A stretch of 64,000 bases of DNA from Erythrobacter sp. Alg231-14. GTDB lineage: Bacteria > Pseudomonadota > Alphaproteobacteria > Sphingomonadales > Sphingomonadaceae. The notes below the pieces were generated by a model. It was not told the origin of the DNA. It did not search any database and worked only from the letters and a program-made list of their open reading frames with translations. Where the stretch lies: positions 1,488,001 to 1,552,000 of the forward strand of contig NZ_LT702999.1 of NCBI RefSeq assembly GCF_900149685.1, given 5' to 3'. The position numbers were made by a program, and so were the translations under genes. Shown here piece by piece: positions 44,846 to 53,814 of this stretch. Numbering within the stretch: position 1 is the first letter of the stretch; every line of letters starts with the position of its first letter.

Positions 44846-46668
44846 GCATCACCCTTTGCCTGGGCCGCGTCTTTCTCACGCTCACGCTCGCGCGCTTTGT
44901 CCGCTTTCTCTTTTTCCGCCGCCGCGCGCAATTGCGGGTTTTTGGAATAAAGATAGCTTTGTTGAGCCAGAGTAAGAATGTTTGAGGTAACCCAGTAGAG
45001 CAGCAGGCCTGAGGCAAACCCGGCCATCACGAACATCAAAATCCAAGGCATCAGGTTGAAAATCTGCTGCTGCATCGGGTCCATCGCAGACGGGTTGAGC
45101 TTAAACGTCAGCCACATAGTGACACCCAACAACACCGCCAACACGCCAATGCCAAATACCAGCATCAGATATTCAGGAACGTTGATTCCAACCAGCCACA
45201 AGACATTGGCAAGGTTCGCGGGATCGCGCGCCACAAGGTCGGTGATCCACAGGAACGGTTCGTGCCGCATGTCGATCGACAGGATCAAAACCTTATACAA
45301 TGCAAAGAAGATCGGGATCTGAATGATCAAGGGGAGACAACCGGCCAACGGATTGACCTTCTCTTCCTTGTACAGCTTCATGATCTCTTGTTGCTGCTGT
45401 TGCTTGTCGTCTTTGTAACGCTCCTGGATCGCTTTCATCTTCGGTTGAACCGCTTTCATGGCGGCCATGGAAGAGAATTGTTTTTGCGCAATCGGGAACA
45501 GCAGACCGCGAATGACCACAGTCAGCAAGATGATAGCAACGCCGAAATTGCCCACAAGATTGTTGAAGAACAACAGCAGCCACAAAAGCGGTTTTTCAAA
45601 CCACTCGAACCAGCCCCAGCTGATCGCTTTGCCGAAATGTGTGATGCCCGTTTCTTCGTACTGATCGAGAACAACGCTTTCTTTCGCACCAGCGAAAAGC
45701 TGTGTGGTTTCGGTCAAGGTTGCGCCTGCGGCCAATGTTTGCGCATCATAGCGCAGCACAGCACGGAAGAGATCTTCGCCTAGCGATTGGAAACCAACCA
45801 CGTCGGCCTGTCCATCACCGCGTGCGAGAGCCGAAAGCCAGTAATCATCGGCAAAGCCCAACCATGATGATTCGCCATCAGGCGTCCAACGGCCCAATTC
45901 GGCCAGTTCGTGATAAGCGTGTGGATCCCGCAATGTGCCGCCAAACACACCAATCGGCCCGGCATGCGCGATGAATTGATCGAGCGTCGCGGTAAGGCTT
46001 GTGCGCTTGATGAATGCAAACGGTTGAACGATCGCGGCGTTTTCGCCCGTGTTCTCGGCGGATTGTTCCGCTGTGATCATGAATTGATCGTCAATGGAAA
46101 GGCGAACGCGATAAATGATGCCGTTGTCATCGGTGCGGGACAAAGTGACCGGAGTCTCTTGGGTCAGACGCTCTGCATCGGCTTGCCAAATGACATTGCT
46201 GGCCATGACTTCGCCGCCGACACGAAAACCAAACTCTGCAAAATGCTGACCATCGGTGCGTTCTGGAGCAAATATGCGGACTGGACCGCTCTCTGAATCC
46301 ACCGTCTCTTGGTAATCTTTGAGCACGATATCATCGATACGCGCGCCTACGAGATTGATCGAACCGGCGACCCGCGGGGCATCGATCACAACGCGGTTTG
46401 TGTCGGCCAACGCAGTGTCCAGATCGACCGGGCCGACCGGAACCGGTGCGGTATCGGACAAACTATCCGAAGCGGTGCCCGGTGCGGTCAGATCACCCGA
46501 CGCCAATGCGCCGGTGCCAGTAGCCCCAGATTGGGTTTCGGCCACAGCCGTTTCAACGGGGGTTGTGACTTCGGGCTGCGGATAGAAATACCGCATGCTG
46601 AAATCCCAACCGAGAATCAGCAGGCCTGAAAGCGCGACGGCGAGCAGAAGATTGCGCTGGTTGTCCAA
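44842..46668 (-). CDS. yidC: Membrane protein insertase YidC
   Basis: 608 residues. An N-terminal anchor (NLLLAVALSGLLILGWDF), a large periplasmic domain (about 60-360), then the conserved five-helix core with AKRIxx-like INPLAGCLPLIIQIPIFFALYKVL and a Lys-rich cytoplasmic tail. It inserts and folds inner-membrane proteins with or without SecYEG. The start is TTG at 46668, preceded by GAAGG; no ATG is available before the first helix. Confidence 0.96.
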   Translation of the reverse strand: MDNQRNLLLAVALSGLLILGWDFSMRYFYPQPEVTTPVETAVAETQSGATGTGALASGDLTAPGTASDSLSDTAPVPVGPVDLDTALADTNRVVIDAPRVAGSINLVGARIDDIVLKDYQETVDSESGPVRIFAPERTDGQHFAEFGFRVGGEVMASNVIWQADAERLTQETPVTLSRTDDNGIIYRVRLSIDDQFMITAEQSAENTGENAAIVQPFAFIKRTSLTATLDQFIAHAGPIGVFGGTLRDPHAYHELAELGRWTPDGESSWLGFADDYWLSALARGDGQADVVGFQSLGEDLFRAVLRYDAQTLAAGATLTETTQLFAGAKESVVLDQYEETGITHFGKAISWGWFEWFEKPLLWLLLFFNNLVGNFGVAIILLTVVIRGLLFPIAQKQFSSMAAMKAVQPKMKAIQERYKDDKQQQQQEIMKLYKEEKVNPLAGCLPLIIQIPIFFALYKVLILSIDMRHEPFLWITDLVARDPANLANVLWLVGINVPEYLMLVFGIGVLAVLLGVTMWLTFKLNPSAMDPMQQQIFNLMPWILMFVMAGFASGLLLYWVTSNILTLAQQSYLYSKNPQLRAAAEKEKADKAREREREKDAAQAKGDA

Positions 46669-46735
46669 GATTTTGCCTTCGTGGTGTTGGTTAAGTGTAT
46701 TAGATGGGTATAACAGCCGCGTATTCCAGCCCTAT

Positions 46736-46945
46736 TTAAGGTACCGGATCGTGGCCATGTCCGCCCCATGGATGGCAGCGCCCTATACGCTTTACGGCGA
46801 GCCATCCACCCTTGAGAGAGCCATATTTCGTCACCGCCTCGATTGCGTATTGGCTGCACGAGGGAGAATACCGGCATGTGGGCGGAATAATTCGCGATGG
46901 ACCAAGCTGCCAACACCGCGCGATGAAGATCATGACATGTTTCAT
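46736..46945 (-). CDS. yidD: Membrane protein insertion efficiency factor YidD
   Basis: 69 residues. The family core is [25 protein letters not shown] with the following [17 protein letters not shown]; the cysteines are conserved. It supports YidC-dependent insertion. The start overlaps the rnpA stop by four bases, and yidC follows after 67 bases. Confidence 0.95.
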   Translation of the reverse strand: MKHVMIFIARCWQLGPSRIIPPTCRYSPSCSQYAIEAVTKYGSLKGGWLAVKRIGRCHPWGGHGHDPVP

Positions 46946-47361
46946 GAGGCGCTCTGACTGGGTGATTCGGAGGGCTTTTTGGCGTTGCCGCGCCCCTTGC
47001 TACGCCCTCTCGACATTTTTCGTGGAGGATCGCCCTTACCCTCCTGTGCGCGGGAAAGCGCTTTGCCCAATTCTTGAGCCATGATTTGAAAATCACGTTC
47101 CACTCCGCCTGCACGGCCGATCACCACATGATCATGATCAGGCAGCCCGTTTTTGGGTAAGGCGTCGCGCAAAAGTTCGCGGAAACGGCGCTTCATCCGA
47201 TTGCGAACGACGGCGTTGCCAATTTTCTTGGTGACTGTGATGCCAAACCGCATGCCCGCACCACCATTGGGCCGGGTCAACAGGACAAAGCCCGGACGCG
47301 CGTTGCGCAACCCTTTGTTGGCAGCCAAAAAATCAGCGCGCTTGGTGAGCGTTGAGATCAT
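46942..47361 (-). CDS. rnpA: Ribonuclease P protein component
   Basis: 139 residues, very basic. The RNR motif is [13 protein letters not shown], preceded by [13 protein letters not shown]. RnpA binds the RNase P RNA that matures tRNA 5' ends. A Lys/Arg/Ser-rich tail of about 30 residues extends beyond the usual fold. It lies between rpmH and yidD in the classical order. Confidence 0.96.
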   Translation of the reverse strand: MISTLTKRADFLAANKGLRNARPGFVLLTRPNGGAGMRFGITVTKKIGNAVVRNRMKRRFRELLRDALPKNGLPDHDHVVIGRAGGVERDFQIMAQELGKALSRAQEGKGDPPRKMSRGRSKGRGNAKKPSESPSQSAS

Positions 47362-47484
47362 ATCTGATCATAAACCAAACGGGCCCCCGTGGGGAGCCCG
47401 CGTGTAGGATCGTTCGCCAGCGGCGAGGCGACCTTTATAGTGCAACAGTGATGACATCGCGATCCGCCCGGACCGCGACACGCA

Positions 47485-47619
47485 TCACGCGCAGAGGTTC
47501 TTGCGACCGCGATTGCGACGCGCACGGAGAACCTTGCGGCCGCCGGGAGTCTTTTTACGCGCAAAGAAACCGTGCCGACGGGCACGCACAAGATTGCTAG
47601 GCTGGAAAGTCCGCTTCAT
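47485..47619 (-). CDS. rpmH: 50S ribosomal protein L34
   Basis: 44 residues starting [20 protein letters not shown] and ending GRKNLCA, the complete L34 sequence on the minus strand. The terminal Cys-Ala is unusual against the common LSA. L34 sits in the 50S exit-tunnel region. It is the first gene of the rpmH-rnpA-yidD-yidC-engB cluster. Confidence 0.96.
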   Translation of the reverse strand: MKRTFQPSNLVRARRHGFFARKKTPGGRKVLRARRNRGRKNLCA

Positions 47620-47707
47620 ATCGTCCTCAAATAACTGGTATGGCGCTGTCTGTTAAACCGAAGGCCGGCTTTCGCATTTGCAACCATGTTGCGGGCGCCA
47701 ATAAAAA

Positions 47708-47755
47708 CGCCCTGATCAGGCGCGCGCCACTATGTGATAGCGCGGCGTGAGTCAA
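47708..47755 (-). promoter_or_regulatory. Possible rpmH promoter and palindrome
   Basis: On the minus strand TTGACT (47755-47750) and TAGTGG (47732-47727) are 17 bases apart, about 110 bases before rpmH. The -10 is poor. Immediately downstream is CGCC-TGATCA-GGGCG (47722-47708), containing the palindrome CTGATCAG and followed by TTTTT. This could be either an operator at the start site or a terminator of the upstream gene. Confidence 0.35.
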
Positions 47756-47759
47756 GGCA

Positions 47760-48818
47760 TCACACGTCAAGCCGAGCAAGGTTTGTTGTGCTCAGATCGC
47801 TGTAATGGATCGTCGGGATCAACGGTAAAGCATCCGATTGAGCCGATTCAATCTGTACAGTTGGGATGAAGCGAGGTTCGATCCCAACAGTCAAAGGCAC
47901 AGAAGTGTCTGACGCAACCGCAATGCGCGGCGTTTCAATCGGCCCCTTTGCTGTAGGTAAGTGACCGCCATAGCCGGATCGACCCGGCGTCAACCATGGC
48001 CGCATGTCTGACGCGCCAAGCCATAACGCGCTGGAATGCGGCACCGAATTGGTCATGGCATAAAAATCGCGAGCGCGGCCTTCACTCATGCCCATTTCGA
48101 CATAGTAATCGAGGTAAAGCCGATGCGCAGGATGATCCGCAGCAAAATCCTCCGCTTCGCGCCCATGATTGTCGAGCCATGAGTGAACAGCGAATTGCGC
48201 TCCGTGCTCTATTGTTTGCGTGGCGCCGGCCAAGAATAATTCGACCGCACCCGAACGAACGGATCCGCCATTGGGCACATGCGTGGAGATGCCCGCTTCG
48301 CGGATGCGGCGACCAACGGCCAAATTGGCAATGTCGTTGCTGGTCCCGGGGGCTTCAACCATGGTCAGCATCGCCATTTGCGGAAAGTCGCGCAGCATTG
48401 CGTCAAAGTGTGCTGGGCTCGCGCTGTTGGTGGCACCGATCATGGATGCGCTGGTCGCGCTGGTCACAACAAATGGGCCGTATTGCGCCAACATCATCGG
48501 CGAACCGCGCCGTATCTCCGGCCGTGCATACCGCGCTGCCGATCGCGATTCGGCCACCAATTGACCGTTTACGAAAGTGCTGGTCACCGTGGGAATAGCC
48601 AAAGGCGCGACTTGGCCCCCGCGTTGATCGGCCTCACCGCCTTCAACTTTAACCCATTGTCTGGTGTTGGGATCCCATTCCTCAATCCAGCTTTCCGTTG
48701 TGACCGTGCGCAGTTTTCCGGTGCCCCGGTCGGAGTAATCGGCGGGCACTTGTGCCAGAATGGGACTGACACCAAAGACGAGCTGGATAACAGCACAAAG
48801 AGCAGCGATACGCTTCAT
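47760..48818 (-). CDS. Secreted ClpP/crotonase-fold-like protein
   Basis: 352 residues with a signal peptide (MKRIAALCAVIQLVFGVSPILAQ). Residues about 110-230 carry GTSNDIANLAVGRRIREAGISTHVPNGG..RSGAVELFLAG...GAQFAVHSW, which follows the ClpP-class pattern seen in periplasmic Ser-His proteins: a short helix after GG, a Ser before a helix, and a downstream His. The usual conserved Cys pair is missing and the nucleophile assignment (Ser of RSG) is tentative. The protease activity is inferred, not seen. It is read toward rpmH and may be a stand-alone gene. Confidence 0.55.
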   Translation of the reverse strand: MKRIAALCAVIQLVFGVSPILAQVPADYSDRGTGKLRTVTTESWIEEWDPNTRQWVKVEGGEADQRGGQVAPLAIPTVTSTFVNGQLVAESRSAARYARPEIRRGSPMMLAQYGPFVVTSATSASMIGATNSASPAHFDAMLRDFPQMAMLTMVEAPGTSNDIANLAVGRRIREAGISTHVPNGGSVRSGAVELFLAGATQTIEHGAQFAVHSWLDNHGREAEDFAADHPAHRLYLDYYVEMGMSEGRARDFYAMTNSVPHSSALWLGASDMRPWLTPGRSGYGGHLPTAKGPIETPRIAVASDTSVPLTVGIEPRFIPTVQIESAQSDALPLIPTIHYSDLSTTNLARLDV

Positions 48819-48973
48819 GCTTCAGAGATAGGTGAATTTTTGTTCAGACTTTGCGAAGGCTTATGCTTGCAAAGGTCTTAACCCTGTCCGGCTAAGTACT
48901 CGACAAGACACTATTAACCCTGCACTATCAGCGGCCAAATATAGGGTCGGTCTATGCAGTGGAGGATTAAGCC

Positions 48974-50470
48974 TTGGTAGCGGTGGTACGAACTGTTGCC
49001 TATCTGGGGCTAGAGGCGCGACAGGTAGAGGTTCAATGCCAAGTGGCCTCGGGCTTACCGCGTTTTTCCATCGTCGGATTGGCCGACAAAGCCGTTAGCG
49101 AAAGCCGCGAACGCGTTCAGGCCGCGCTCTCAGCGATGGGATTGGCGCTGCCTCCCAAACGGATCACAATCAACCTGTCACCCGCCGATCTTCCCAAAGA
49201 TGGGTCGCACTATGATTTGCCCATTGCATTGGCCTTGTTGGCGGCGATGGGGGTCACCGATGCAGAGCAATTGGGCGATTGGATCGCGGTTGGCGAATTG
49301 TCCTTGGACGGTCGGATCGCCCCCTCTCCCGGCGTGTTGATCGCGGCCTTGCATGCAAGCACCGTGGAAGCGGGGTTAATCTGTCCGGCGGATCAAGGGT
49401 CCGAGGCGAAATGGGCCAGCGGCGTCCCTGTTTTGGCCCCGCGCGATCTTGCAAGTTTGCTGGGCCATTTAAAAGGGTCGCAGGTGCTGCCCGATCCAGT
49501 GCGCGGCGATGTAGAACCCGCCCCGCCCACAACCGATCTTAAGCAAGTAAAGGGTCAGGAAACCGCAAAGCGCGCGATGGAAATTGCAGCGGCCGGGGGA
49601 CACAACCTTCTGATGATGGGACCGCCGGGTTCGGGCAAAAGCCTTTTGGCGAGCTGTCTGTCCGGCATCCTTCCCGAATTGACCCCGACAGAAGCACTCG
49701 AAGTGTCGATGGTTCAATCGGTTGCCGGCACGCTATCATCCGGCAGGGTTAGCCGCACGCGCCCATTCCGCGCGCCGCATCATTCGGCCAGTATGGCCGC
49801 GTTAACCGGCGGCGGTTTGAAAGTTCGCCCCGGCGAAGTCAGCTTGGCGCATTTGGGTGTCCTCTTTCTTGATGAATTGCCGGAGTTTCAGCGCGCTGTG
49901 CTCGATTCGCTGCGCCAACCTTTGGAAACCGGCCATGTCGATGTTGCGCGGGCCAACGCGCATGTCTCGTTTCCCGCTCGCGTTCAATTGATCGCGGCCA
50001 TGAACCCATGTCGGTGCGGTCACGCAAGTGAACCGGGCCATGTTTGTGCCCGCGGCGCACGCTGTGCCAGCGAGTATCAGGCGCGGCTTTCGGGCCCTTT
50101 GCTTGACCGGATCGACCTCCACGTTGAAGTCGCCGCCGTCAGCGCGATGGATTTGACGTTGCCGCCCCCAACCGAAGGGAGTGAAGAGGTCGCGCGCCGG
50201 GTTGCGTGGGCGCGCGCAAAAGCGGTCGATCGTGGAGTCCGCTCCAACGCGGAACTCGAAGGGGAAAATCTGGAAACCTTTGCCGCACCCGATGACGATG
50301 GGCGAGCCTTAATGATGCAAGCGGCACAGAAGCTGCGTCTATCCGCACGCGGGTACACGCGGATGTTGCGCGTGGCCCGGACAGTTGCGGACCTATCCGG
50401 TGCGCAACAGGTGGGCCGGTTGCATATTGCAGAGGCGCTGTCCTATCGACAGATGATTGGACGCACTTAG
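48974..50470 (+). CDS. comM: Mg-chelatase-like ATPase ComM/YifB
   Basis: 498 residues. An N-terminal Lon-protease-like domain (FSIVGLADKAVSESRERV, ITINLSPADLPK) is followed by an AAA+ chelatase domain with Walker A GPPGSGKSL and HHSASMAALTGGG, plus a cysteine cluster CRCGHASEPGHVC. ComM-type proteins are hexameric helicases that promote branch migration in natural transformation. The start is TTG at 48974, supported by GGAGGA seven bases earlier. Confidence 0.92.
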   Translation: MVAVVRTVAYLGLEARQVEVQCQVASGLPRFSIVGLADKAVSESRERVQAALSAMGLALPPKRITINLSPADLPKDGSHYDLPIALALLAAMGVTDAEQLGDWIAVGELSLDGRIAPSPGVLIAALHASTVEAGLICPADQGSEAKWASGVPVLAPRDLASLLGHLKGSQVLPDPVRGDVEPAPPTTDLKQVKGQETAKRAMEIAAAGGHNLLMMGPPGSGKSLLASCLSGILPELTPTEALEVSMVQSVAGTLSSGRVSRTRPFRAPHHSASMAALTGGGLKVRPGEVSLAHLGVLFLDELPEFQRAVLDSLRQPLETGHVDVARANAHVSFPARVQLIAAMNPCRCGHASEPGHVCARGARCASEYQARLSGPLLDRIDLHVEVAAVSAMDLTLPPPTEGSEEVARRVAWARAKAVDRGVRSNAELEGENLETFAAPDDDGRALMMQAAQKLRLSARGYTRMLRVARTVADLSGAQQVGRLHIAEALSYRQMIGRT

Positions 50471-50492
50471 CCTCCGGGCCGGGGATGACATT

Positions 50493-51197
50493 ATGACCTT
50501 TTTCGATCCAGAATGGCTGGTCCGCATTGCCACTGCGATGCTGCTGCTGGCTTATTTCATTCGTGATGAATTGAAATTGCGGTTGATGATTATCGCGGCC
50601 ACATTGGTGTTCAACCTGTATTATTGGCTCGTCCCCGATCCCCCTTTGTGGGAGTCCGTGATCGGCGGTTTCTTGATGGTCGCGGTCAACCTCTATGTGT
50701 TGTTCCAAGTGATGCTGGATCGGACGACCTTCCGCATGAACGATCAGGAAAAGCGTCTTTTCGCCGCCTTTGAGACCCTATCGCCCGGACAATTTCGCCG
50801 CATTTTGAAAACGGCGGAATGGCGCCGAGTGGGCGACATTGCAAACGTTCACGAAGTTGCAGAATCCGAAGAACATCAACTTACACAGCAGGATGACCCT
50901 TGCGCGAAGCTGTTCTTCATTTTCGAAGGTGCAATCCGAGTCTCTAAAGGCGAATACAGCTTTCGCTTGCCCCACGGCAATTTCGTAGGTGAGGTCGCCT
51001 TTGTTCTTGATGGGGCCGCCACGGCCACGACCATCGCACCAGAAGGGACACATTACGTCGAATGGGATGCCGATGGTTTGCGCAAATTGGGCGCAAAGCA
51101 CCCGGCATTGGGCAATGCCTTAAACGCGCTTTTGACCCGCGATCTCGCCGGAAAATTGAAAGACAGTTATCGACCGGATGACGCCTTGCCGATTTAG
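50493..51197 (+). CDS. Popeye-like membrane protein with cyclic-nucleotide-binding fold
   Basis: 234 residues: three transmembrane helices (about 8-25, 30-48, 52-75) and then a cytoplasmic cNMP-binding-like domain (about 90-225). This layout matches the Popeye-domain family of eukaryotes and their bacterial relatives. The phosphate-binding cassette reads GNFVGEVAFVLDGAATATTIA: the GE is kept but the Arg that normally contacts the cyclic phosphate is absent, so cAMP binding is doubtful. ATG 50493 starts 23 bases after the comM stop. Its stop overlaps recQ, which is convergent, by four bases. The role is unknown. Confidence 0.68.
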   Translation: MTFFDPEWLVRIATAMLLLAYFIRDELKLRLMIIAATLVFNLYYWLVPDPPLWESVIGGFLMVAVNLYVLFQVMLDRTTFRMNDQEKRLFAAFETLSPGQFRRILKTAEWRRVGDIANVHEVAESEEHQLTQQDDPCAKLFFIFEGAIRVSKGEYSFRLPHGNFVGEVAFVLDGAATATTIAPEGTHYVEWDADGLRKLGAKHPALGNALNALLTRDLAGKLKDSYRPDDALPI

Positions 51198-52978
51198 CGG
51201 TCTTGGAACTCCGCGATCACATCCAGGAATTCCTGACCCCAAGTTTCCAGCTTTTTGCCGCCAACGCCTTGGATCTCTCCCATCGCGGACAATGTGCCGG
51301 GATGTTCGCTGGCCATGGCCCGCAACACGCTGTCGTGAAAAATGATATAGGCGGGGACCCCGTGTTCAGAGGCAAGCGATTTGCGCTTTTCACGCAACGC
51401 ATCAAACAAGGGATCACCCACCGGATTGGGCACCGCGCCAGCTTTAGAGCGGCGACCCGCTTTCTTAGGCGGTTTGGCGATTAGGACTGGTTGGTCGCCG
51501 CGCAACACGTCGCGCGCCTTTGCTCCCAATGCCATCCCGCCATGCTCTGTTGGTGCCAACATTTCATGCGCCATCAAACTGCGCATGACCGGCCTGAGCA
51601 GCGGCGCCTGTTCCGCATCGAGAATGCCAAAAACCGACAAAACATCGTGTCCGCGTTGCCGGACGCGATCGTCGCCGGAACCCAGTAGAACCTTCTCAAT
51701 ATGACCGATTCCATAGCTCTGGCCGGTCCGATAAACAGCCGAGAGCAACTTTTGCGCGATCTCTGTCACATCAAGGACTTGCGGCGGTTCCAGACAATTG
51801 TCGCAATTGCCGCAGGATTGGGGGGGGCTTTCGCCAAAATGCCTCAACAAAATAGCGCGGCGGCATCCCGCGCTTTCCACCAAACCTGCCAGAGAACTTA
51901 GGCGCGCTCGCTCGCTCGTCATGCGGCTTTCGTCGACATCGCTCAGCCATTGCCGCGCTTTGGCAAAATCATTGGCGCTCCAAAACATTTGCGCCTCTGC
52001 CGGATCGCCATCTCGGCCCGCGCGGCCAGTTTCTTGGTAATAGGATTCGGTCGATTTGGGGAGGCCAGCGTGAACGACAAATCGCACGTCGGGTTTGTCG
52101 ATCCCCATGCCAAACGCGATGGTGGCGACCATCACCATATCTTCTGATTGGACAAAGGCGGCTTGGGTTGCGGCGCGTTGTTCTGGGGGCAGACCAGCGT
52201 GATACGCACCCACAGGCCGGCCCGTCGCAGCGATTTTTTGCGCCAAATCTTCGGTTGCTTTGCGGCTTTGCGCATAAACGATGCCGGCGCCGGGATTGCG
52301 ATTGATGACGTCGGTGATCTGCTTGCCGATATTGTCGCGCGCGCTGATCGTGTATCGGATGTTGGGTCGATCAAATCCGGCCTTGATCAAGCCTGCATCT
52401 GGGATGCCCAGTTGGCGCAGAATATCCGCACGGGTCACTTCATCGGCGGTCGCGGTTAACGCAAGGCGCGGTATATATTCGAAGTGATCGAGCATCGGGC
52501 GGAGGCCGCGATAGTCCGGACGAAAGTCGTGCCCCCATTCTGAAACGCAATGCGCTTCATCAATCGCGAACAACGAAATGTCCGCTTGCGTCAGAAGGGA
52601 TTGAAAACCGGGAGTCGTGGCGCGTTCGGGTGCGACATACAGCAGATCGAGCTCACCAGCGCACAAACGGTTTGCAGTCTCCGCCTTGTCCATATCCGCC
52701 GACGTCATCGACGCGGCGCGTATGCCCAACGCTTTCGCCGCGCGGATTTGATCATGCATAAGCGCGATCAGCGGCGAAACCACGATCGCGGTGCCGGGCC
52801 TCGCCAAAGCGGGCAATTGATAACACAGCGATTTGCCGGCGCCCGTGGGCATCAAGGCGAGCGTGTGTTCGCCCGATAGGATGCGCGTAACCACGGCTTC
52901 TTGTTGACCACGAAATCCGGAAAATCCGAACGTGGAACGCAAAATGTCATGCAGGTCAGGTCCAGCGGCAACGCTCAT
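51194..52978 (-). CDS. recQ: ATP-dependent DNA helicase RecQ
   Basis: 594 residues. Walker A MPTGAGKSLCYQLPA (43-57), DEAH box FAIDEAHCVSEWGHDFRPDY (140-143), the zinc-binding CRRAILLRHFGE...CGNCDNC, an RQC wing and a C-terminal HRDC domain (about 510-590). RecQ unwinds recombination intermediates and stalled forks. The length is normal. Confidence 0.96.
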   Translation of the reverse strand: MSVAAGPDLHDILRSTFGFSGFRGQQEAVVTRILSGEHTLALMPTGAGKSLCYQLPALARPGTAIVVSPLIALMHDQIRAAKALGIRAASMTSADMDKAETANRLCAGELDLLYVAPERATTPGFQSLLTQADISLFAIDEAHCVSEWGHDFRPDYRGLRPMLDHFEYIPRLALTATADEVTRADILRQLGIPDAGLIKAGFDRPNIRYTISARDNIGKQITDVINRNPGAGIVYAQSRKATEDLAQKIAATGRPVGAYHAGLPPEQRAATQAAFVQSEDMVMVATIAFGMGIDKPDVRFVVHAGLPKSTESYYQETGRAGRDGDPAEAQMFWSANDFAKARQWLSDVDESRMTSERARLSSLAGLVESAGCRRAILLRHFGESPPQSCGNCDNCLEPPQVLDVTEIAQKLLSAVYRTGQSYGIGHIEKVLLGSGDDRVRQRGHDVLSVFGILDAEQAPLLRPVMRSLMAHEMLAPTEHGGMALGAKARDVLRGDQPVLIAKPPKKAGRRSKAGAVPNPVGDPLFDALREKRKSLASEHGVPAYIIFHDSVLRAMASEHPGTLSAMGEIQGVGGKKLETWGQEFLDVIAEFQDR

Positions 52979-53014
52979 CGGTGTGGCTGGTCCTGATTAC
53001 ATGGCGAAAGGGAT

Positions 53015-53581
53015 TTAGGCGGAGGCGGCTTTCTTGGCAGCCTCAATATCGACGACGTCACCAATGTTTGGTCCGGCATTCGCGTTGGCGTCCGCGCTTG
53101 CTACCGACCCATCGGCTCGTTTGCCAAGGTCTTCTCTGCGCACCATCCACAAATCTTGATGGCTGAGCAGTCGGCCATCATGCGCAAGAATCGAAACAGG
53201 GCCAATCGGCAGGCGATCTTGTTCGTCAACCAAGACCGGGTCTTCGAAGACCATTTCGGCCCCGTATTTCTGACCCCATTGGCGCAGCGCGATCATTGCG
53301 GGCAGCAAATCGTACCCTTTTGTGGTCAAACGATATTCGATCTTGCGACGATCATCGGCACACGGTTCGCGTTTAAGGATGCTGTGATCAACCAATTTGG
53401 CGAGCCGGTTGGACAGAATATTCCGCGCAATGCCCAGCTCACTCAAAAACTCTTCGAAGTGTTTGAGGCCATTGAAACTGGCGCGGAGGATCATAAATGA
53501 CCAACGTTCGCCCATCACTTCAAGTGCTTGCGGCAAACCGCAATCAATCAACTCGCGCAGTGGTTCTCGAATATCGCCCAT
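53015..53581 (-). CDS. HxlR-family winged-helix regulator
   Basis: 188 residues. The HxlR domain (about 12-115) shows GLPQALEVMGERWSFMILRASFNGLKHFEEF, ISPNILS-like IARNILSNRLAKLVDHSIL and YRLTTKGYDLLPAMIALRQWG. A variable C-terminal part rich in Asn, Ala and Asp follows. HxlR proteins are dimeric repressors or activators, often sensing redox or aldehydes. It is divergent from the CC_3452-family gene across a cluster of palindromes, which are the obvious operator candidates. No conserved sensing Cys near the N-terminus except Cys14 (IDCGLP). Confidence 0.9.
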   Translation of the reverse strand: MGDIREPLRELIDCGLPQALEVMGERWSFMILRASFNGLKHFEEFLSELGIARNILSNRLAKLVDHSILKREPCADDRRKIEYRLTTKGYDLLPAMIALRQWGQKYGAEMVFEDPVLVDEQDRLPIGPVSILAHDGRLLSHQDLWMVRREDLGKRADGSVASADANANAGPNIGDVVDIEAAKKAASA

Positions 53582-53685
53582 ATCAGTCCTCTCTCTGCAA
53601 CCTAGTTTAACCGGTTCGCCGGTAATCGCAAATCTTGTTGCAATCGCATGACGATAAGTGGGTCGGTCGGTCGCAGAAATAAATT

Positions 53686-53740
53686 TAGGTTTCTAGTTGC
53701 AACTCGAAACCTAATCACTTAGGTAGTGATTCGCAACTAG
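53686..53740. promoter_or_regulatory. Nested palindromes, probable HxlR operators
   Basis: 53686-53713 is a 28-bp near-perfect palindrome with arms TAGGTTTC and GAAACCTA around AGTTGCAACT. It is followed by AATCACT (53713-53719) and AGTGATT (53725-53731), by overlapping ACCTAA/TTAGGT, and by outer arms CTAGTTGC (53693-53700) and GCAACTAG (53733-53740). All lie between the divergent hxlR-type and CC_3452 genes. Confidence 0.65.
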
Positions 53741-53814
53741 TTTCGTTTTGAAACTTTGCAGCCCTAAAACTGAACAACCCCCGTTTGAAATTCTAACGAC
53801 AAAGGACACATGTG

